Shown: one piece after another, positions 12,506-15,678 of the stretch | How positions within the stretch are numbered: the stretch's first letter is position 1 | How the letters are laid out: the number at the start of each line of letters is the position of its first letter | Source of the DNA: Clostridia bacterium | GTDB lineage: Bacteria; Bacillota_A; Clostridia; Christensenellales; CAG-138 | Assembly: GCA_017553815.1 (NCBI GenBank) | Contig: JAFZJT010000180.1 | Location: forward strand, 1-15,678 | DNA length: 15,678 nt | Reading direction: 5' to 3' | Program-made: the position numbers and the translations under genes | Notes under the pieces: generated by a model | The model's database searches: none | What the model was told of the DNA's origin: nothing | What the model saw: the letters and a program-made list of their open reading frames with translations, nothing else

Positions 12506-13063
12506 TTAAAGCGCGCATATCTCTCTTATGCACTCCTCGACTATCGCCTCCGCATCCGCGCCGACGATATCCAGCCCCTTTGCGATGAAAAGGCGGCTAT
12601 TTTTGATGCCGTAGAAGCCCTCGGCGAGCGCCTTAACGTAGCCGAAGCCGAATTCCTCGGGCACGAAGCTCCCGCCCGCGGTGGAAACGTAGTAAAGCTC
12701 CTTTGCACGGCAGAGCCCCTCGGGAAAGCCCTCCTCGGTGTAGCGGAAGGTGATGCCGAGCACGTTTATCTGCTCGAAATACTGCTTGAGCGCGGCGGGG
12801 AACGAAAGGTCCCAGTACGGCGCGGCGATGACAATTTTATCGGCCCGAGCAAACTGCCGAGCCGGAGCAAATATCGGCGCGGAGAATTCCTCGGCCGCGA
12901 TAAGCCCGTCGCGCTTATGCAGGAAAGCTTCATCCACCTTGGGAAAATCGATATCCTCAAGGCGCACCTCCTCATAGGGCTCGTTCAGCTTTTCAAGCAG
13001 CGCAGAGGCAAGAAGCTTAGTTCTCGATTCGCCGCGAACGCAGGCGTTTATAAAAAGGATCAT
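12506..13063 (-). CDS. NAD(P)H-dependent flavoprotein, flavodoxin-like fold (azoreductase-like)
   Basis: A 185-residue cytoplasmic protein of the flavodoxin_2 (NQO1/AzoR) family, expected to bind FMN and reduce quinones, azo dyes or nitro compounds by two-electron transfer. The start INACVRGESRTKLL (5-18) is the FMN-phosphate loop. APYWDLSFPAALKQYFEQIN (81-100) matches the family APMYN-type segment, and GITFRYTEEG (103-112) is the conserved strand after it. STAGG (127-131) completes the flavin site. GAGGT precedes the ATG. It has its own consensus promoter and is followed after 52 bases by the GNAT gene. With the nitroreductase and alcohol dehydrogenase it adds to a set of redox enzymes in this window, but nothing shows that they form one pathway. 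Confidence 0.88.
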   Translation of the reverse strand: MILFINACVRGESRTKLLASALLEKLNEPYEEVRLEDIDFPKVDEAFLHKRDGLIAAEEFSAPIFAPARQFARADKIVIAAPYWDLSFPAALKQYFEQINVLGITFRYTEEGFPEGLCRAKELYYVSTAGGSFVPEEFGFGYVKALAEGFYGIKNSRLFIAKGLDIVGADAEAIVEECIREICAL

Positions 13064-13095
13064 AGTTTACCTCGTCATTATAATACTTCGCTTTG

Positions 13096-13124
13096 ATTAT
13101 ATGCTAATTGTGATGATTTTTCAA
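13096..13124 (-). promoter_or_regulatory. Promoter for the flavoprotein-GNAT unit
   Basis: On the minus strand TTGAAA (complement of 13119-13124) and TATAAT (complement of 13096-13101) are exactly 17 bases apart, upstream of the ATG at 13063. The start should be near 13089, with a leader of about 26 nt. Confidence 0.8.
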
Positions 13125-13196
13125 TGGGAAACCGCTTTTCTATTCACCGCCGCACTTCCGCTCGCTTCGCTGTACTTCCGCGCGGCGGCCATACGC

Positions 13197-13223
13197 AAAA
13201 ACCGCCCCCGTTTAGAGAGCGGT
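13197..13223 (-). terminator. Intrinsic terminator of the alcohol dehydrogenase gene
   Basis: On the minus strand a 9-bp stem with two G-T pairs (13215-13223 with 13201-13209) and a 5-nt loop is followed by a run of five T. It lies 22 bases after the dehydrogenase stop. Confidence 0.75.
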
Positions 13224-13245
13224 AATGCTGCATGGCTTCGATCTT

Positions 13246-14412
13246 TTACAGGCAGGCGCGGTATATCTCCACAACGTCCTCGGTGGTGAGCGCAACGAAG
13301 GCGTGTGCAAGGAAGCCGCCGCGGTTCGCGTGCGCCGCCATCGCCTCGAAATGCTCGGCGCCGATGCCGAGCTCGGTGAGGGTCATCGGGATGCCGCTCT
13401 CGCGGAAGAAGCTTTCGAGCTTGTCGATGCCCGCGAGCGCAAGCGCGGTCTCGTCCTCGCCGTCAAGATCCCAAACGTTCTTCGCAAAGCGCACGAAGCG
13501 CCAGGTGCAGGTGGGGTCCTTTTTGAGGATATGCCTCATCCAGCGCGGGGTCAGTATCGCAAGGCCCACGCCGTGGGTTATGTCGTAATAAGCGGAAAGC
13601 TCGTGCTCCATCGAGTGGCAGTCCCAGCAGGTGTCCTTCTTGCCGTAGGCGGGGATGCCCGAGCAGGCGATGGATGAGATGGACATCAGGTTCGCCCTTG
13701 CGGAGTAGTTATCGGGCTCCCTCAGCGCTATCGGAAGGTTCTTTATCGCGGATTTAAGCACGGTTTCGCAGATGCCGTCCGCAAGGTCGCTGTCCTCGGT
13801 GCGGGAGAAATACTCCTCGCAGATATGGCTGATGATATCCGCCGTGCCCGCCGCGGTCTGGTACGCGGAAACGGTGAAGGTGTAGGTCGGGTCGCATATC
13901 GAAACGGCGGGGAAGGTGTAGGCGTTGCCGAGCTTTTTATTGAGCTTCATATTGGAGATAACGCCGCCGCCGTCGTACTCGGAGCCCGTTGCGCTGAGCG
14001 TCAGGATATCCACGAGCGGAAGCGCCTTCAATATGCCGTGGCGGCTCTCCACCATCTGCCAAAGGTCGCCCTCGTAGTATACGCCCGCCGCGATGGCCTT
14101 GGCGCAATCGATGGTGCTTCCGCCGCCAACGGCGAGGATAACGTCGATAGCGTTCTCCTTGCAGAGCTTAACGCCCCTTTCGACCGACTCTATGCGCGGG
14201 TTCGGCTCGATGCCGCCGCATTCAACGACCGTGAAGCCGCCCTCGTTAAGAATCTCCATGACCTTATCGTAGAGACCGATCTTCTTTATCGAGCCGCCGC
14301 CGTAGGCGAGAAGCACGTTCTTTCCGAACGGGCGAAGGGAATCGGCAAGCTTTGCTATCTGACCCTTGCCGAAATGGAGCTTGGTGGGTATTGCGTGGGT
14401 AAAGTTCTGCAT
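13246..14412 (-). CDS. Iron-containing alcohol dehydrogenase, YqhD/butanol dehydrogenase type
   Basis: A 388-residue cytoplasmic group III alcohol dehydrogenase that interconverts aldehydes or ketones and alcohols with NAD(P)H, typical of fermenting anaerobes. The N-terminal Rossmann-like domain has YGGGSIKKIG (37-46), as in NADPH-dependent YqhD/BDH enzymes, and VGGGSTIDCAKAIA (95-108), the pyrophosphate-binding loop. The C-terminal helical domain carries the metal ligands D192 and H196 (GTADIISHI), H266 and H280 (CHSMEHELSAYYDITHG). Their spacings of 4 and 14 match YqhD. Length is that of the family. GGAGA precedes the ATG. It has its own promoter and terminator, so it is probably monocistronic. 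The natural substrate is not readable from sequence; general aldehyde detoxification or fermentative butanol/ethanol formation are both plausible. Confidence 0.93.
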   Translation of the reverse strand: MQNFTHAIPTKLHFGKGQIAKLADSLRPFGKNVLLAYGGGSIKKIGLYDKVMEILNEGGFTVVECGGIEPNPRIESVERGVKLCKENAIDVILAVGGGSTIDCAKAIAAGVYYEGDLWQMVESRHGILKALPLVDILTLSATGSEYDGGGVISNMKLNKKLGNAYTFPAVSICDPTYTFTVSAYQTAAGTADIISHICEEYFSRTEDSDLADGICETVLKSAIKNLPIALREPDNYSARANLMSISSIACSGIPAYGKKDTCWDCHSMEHELSAYYDITHGVGLAILTPRWMRHILKKDPTCTWRFVRFAKNVWDLDGEDETALALAGIDKLESFFRESGIPMTLTELGIGAEHFEAMAAHANRGGFLAHAFVALTTEDVVEIYRACL

Positions 14413-14469
14413 GGTTTTCTCCTGCTTTTCCGCGGGGCAAGTGCTTTGCCGCCGCTGTATTTTGATACC

Positions 14470-14498
14470 ATTTTAGCACGATAGGCGGATAAATGCAA
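14470..14498 (-). promoter_or_regulatory. Promoter for the alcohol dehydrogenase
   Basis: On the minus strand TTGCAT (complement of 14493-14498) and TAAAAT (complement of 14470-14475) are 17 bases apart, with TGC directly before the -10. The leader would be about 50 nt and includes a small G+C-rich stem near 14430-14455. Confidence 0.65.
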
Positions 14499-14512
14499 TC
14501 GAATGTATAAAG

Positions 14513-14570
14513 AAAGATTCGCGAAAACCGTAAAACAATATGCAAAATATTGCGGAAAGCACGGATCTTT
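14513..14570 (-). terminator. Nested inverted repeat, possible YitT terminator
   Basis: 14513-14523 pairs with 14560-14570 (10 of 11, one of them G-T), enclosing an inner 6-bp stem (14536-14541 with 14547-14552). On the minus strand the outer stem ends in CTTTCTTTAT. It lies 59 bases beyond the YitT stop and just before the dehydrogenase promoter. The long imperfect structure makes terminator function uncertain; a T-rich stretch without a clear stem also lies at about 14571-14600. Confidence 0.4.
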
Positions 14571-14628
14571 ATTTATGATAAAAAAGAATAAAAATTAAGG
14601 AATCATGCGGGCGAACACGGCATTGCCC

Positions 14629-15567
14629 TTATCTCTCGGGGTTCCTTATTATATCGGAGACCTCCTGAAGGGAGATAAAAGCGTTTTCATCTATGCCGTG
14701 GACGATCTGCTTGAGCTTATTTATCTGAAAATGGTTGATAACGAAATAGATTATCTCCTTGCTCTGCCCCGAATAGCCGCCCACGGCGTTGACGATGGTT
14801 CCGTTCGATCCGAACGCCTTGGAGATCTCGCGGGTTATCTCGGAGGCCTTGGTGGTTACGATCATCGCGCATTTGGAGCGGTTGAAGCCCTCCACGATGA
14901 AGTTGACCGTGTGCGAGCCAACGTAATAGGTGACTATCGAATAAAGCGGCAGTATCCAGCTTTTGAGCACGATGCCGCAGACTATGTACAGCGCGGTGTT
15001 GAATATCATCACGAACGCGCCGAGCGAGAGCCCGAGACGCTTTGCAAACAGCACCGACAGAACGTCTATTCCGTCTATCGCGCCGCCGAAGCGGATCGTG
15101 AGCCCGCTTCCGATGCCCGAGATAACGCCGCCGAACACCGCGCACAGAAGAAGGTCGGAGCCCGCGAGCGGCGATATCACCGAAACGTCTATTGGGAAAA
15201 CGTACATGATCAGATACGACATCAGCGAGTAAACGCCTATCGTGAATGCGGAATAGACCGTGAATGCGAAGCCCTGCTTTTTATAGCCGAGGATGAAGAT
15301 GGGCAGGTTGAGAATGAGAAGGAAGAGGGGGAGCGTTAAAAACGCGGGCGTGACCTGGTCGAGGAACATCGAGAGACCGGAGATGCCGCTGTCGTACAGC
15401 CGAACGGGGAAGAGAAAAACGGTAACGCCGAAGGCGTTTATTATGCCCGCCGCAAGGAGCGCAAGAAAGCTGAGGGGCTTGAGCTCCTTCAGCATAGTGT
15501 GAAGCTTTCCCGCTCCGCGCTTTTTCAAGGACTTGGTTTTTTTCGTTTTAACTGAGTTGGTTTTCAT
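14629..15567 (-). CDS. YitT family integral membrane protein (DUF161 + DUF2179)
   Basis: A 312-residue membrane protein of the YitT family, common in Bacillota and of unknown transport or regulatory function. A lysine-rich N-terminus (2-31) precedes about six hydrophobic segments (near 33-56, 70-90, 95-120, 134-155, 170-190 and 193-212). GGAIDGIDVLS in the middle is a family signature. A cytoplasmic C-terminal DUF2179 domain (about 225-310) carries NGTIVNAVGGYSGQSKEIIYFVI and DENAFISLQEV. The start at 15567 has no visible ribosome binding site and directly abuts a TGA of an upstream open frame (TGA-ATG). Translation could be coupled, or the true start could be M25, which has a weak GGGAAAG upstream. 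No consensus promoter is seen before the window edge. Confidence 0.9.
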   Translation of the reverse strand: MKTNSVKTKKTKSLKKRGAGKLHTMLKELKPLSFLALLAAGIINAFGVTVFLFPVRLYDSGISGLSMFLDQVTPAFLTLPLFLLILNLPIFILGYKKQGFAFTVYSAFTIGVYSLMSYLIMYVFPIDVSVISPLAGSDLLLCAVFGGVISGIGSGLTIRFGGAIDGIDVLSVLFAKRLGLSLGAFVMIFNTALYIVCGIVLKSWILPLYSIVTYYVGSHTVNFIVEGFNRSKCAMIVTTKASEITREISKAFGSNGTIVNAVGGYSGQSKEIIYFVINHFQINKLKQIVHGIDENAFISLQEVSDIIRNPER

Positions 15568-15678
15568 TCAACGGCAAAAGTTCAAACCCTGTATCTGTTT
15601 AGCCAGTGACAATGCTATAGACGGCTTGTCAATAAACACGATTGATTTCATGCCCAAAGATGCGAATTTTGCCGCCAA
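15568..15678 (-). CDS. Possible C-terminal end of an upstream gene, running off the window edge
   Basis: One minus-strand frame is open for 36 codons from the right edge to a TGA at 15568-15570, immediately before the YitT ATG; the other two frames are closed. The peptide includes GMKSIVFIDKPSIALSLAKQ, which resembles the motif IV strand at the start of a helicase C-terminal domain (KxIVF...A..LA). If so, the protein ends about 100 residues too early and would be a truncated remnant. A 36-codon open frame can occur by chance, so this is weak. Confidence 0.3.
   Translation of the reverse strand: MAAKFASLGMKSIVFIDKPSIALSLAKQIQGLNFCR

Noticed and set aside
13225..14484. Plus-strand open frames over the alcohol dehydrogenase gene (13225-13677 and 13825-14484)
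   Set aside because: They are complementary to a clearly conserved dehydrogenase with its own promoter and terminator, and their products resemble no family.
1..15678. CRISPR arrays, tRNA or rRNA genes, complete insertion sequences, toxin-antitoxin or defence islands
   Set aside because: I looked for regular spaced repeats, cloverleaf-like segments, transposase motifs and known defence domains and saw none apart from the integrase remnant.

Overview
The window looks like a chromosomal segment of a G+C-rich member of the Bacillota, most likely an uncultured anaerobic Clostridia lineage. The evidence is a PolC-type replicative polymerase directly downstream of ispG (a common Clostridia arrangement), AGGAGG-type ribosome binding sites on nearly every gene, and sigma-A-like promoters. 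The gene set is mostly housekeeping and metabolic. I found no CRISPR array, tRNA, rRNA or intact mobile element.

Layout. Positions 1-840 are the remnant of a mobile element: a 5'-truncated tyrosine integrase (217-810, minus) with a terminator-like hairpin beyond its 3' end (76-124). At 816-844 a near-consensus promoter drives a rightward unit with a Na/phosphate cotransporter-PhoU protein (989-2611) and a 58-residue membrane protein (2626-2802). This unit converges, across a 14-bp perfect hairpin, on a 47-residue small protein (2858-3001, minus). A 416-bp gap (3002-3417) carries a tandem repeat, a strong promoter and a structured leader for a nitroreductase (3418-3975). Then come ispG (4070-5119), polC (5256-9488) and yajC (9636-10007), ending in a bidirectional terminator at 10042-10072.

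From 10106 to the right edge all genes are on the minus strand. They are a membrane-anchored XRE regulator (10106-10843), a RimJ/RimL-type acetyltransferase (11018-11593), a second GNAT protein (11674-12453), an azoreductase-like flavoprotein (12506-13063), an iron-type alcohol dehydrogenase (13246-14412), a YitT-family membrane protein (14629-15567) and the possible tail of another gene running off the edge (15568-15678). Most units have their own recognisable promoter and terminator, so the right half is mainly one- or two-gene transcripts. The flavoprotein and second GNAT gene probably share one transcript.

The most notable observation is in PolC. Its inserted 3'-5' exonuclease domain is present in length but has lost every catalytic DEDDh residue I can align, while all nine metal-ligand positions of its PHP domain look intact. 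This suggests a replicase that has lost canonical proofreading and may rely on the PHP domain or another factor. Secondary points are a promoter whose -10 box lies inside the terminator hairpin of the upstream gene (11613-11654), an attenuator-like leader before the nitroreductase, and two unreported-size small protein genes. All comparisons to known families are from memory; no database search was run.
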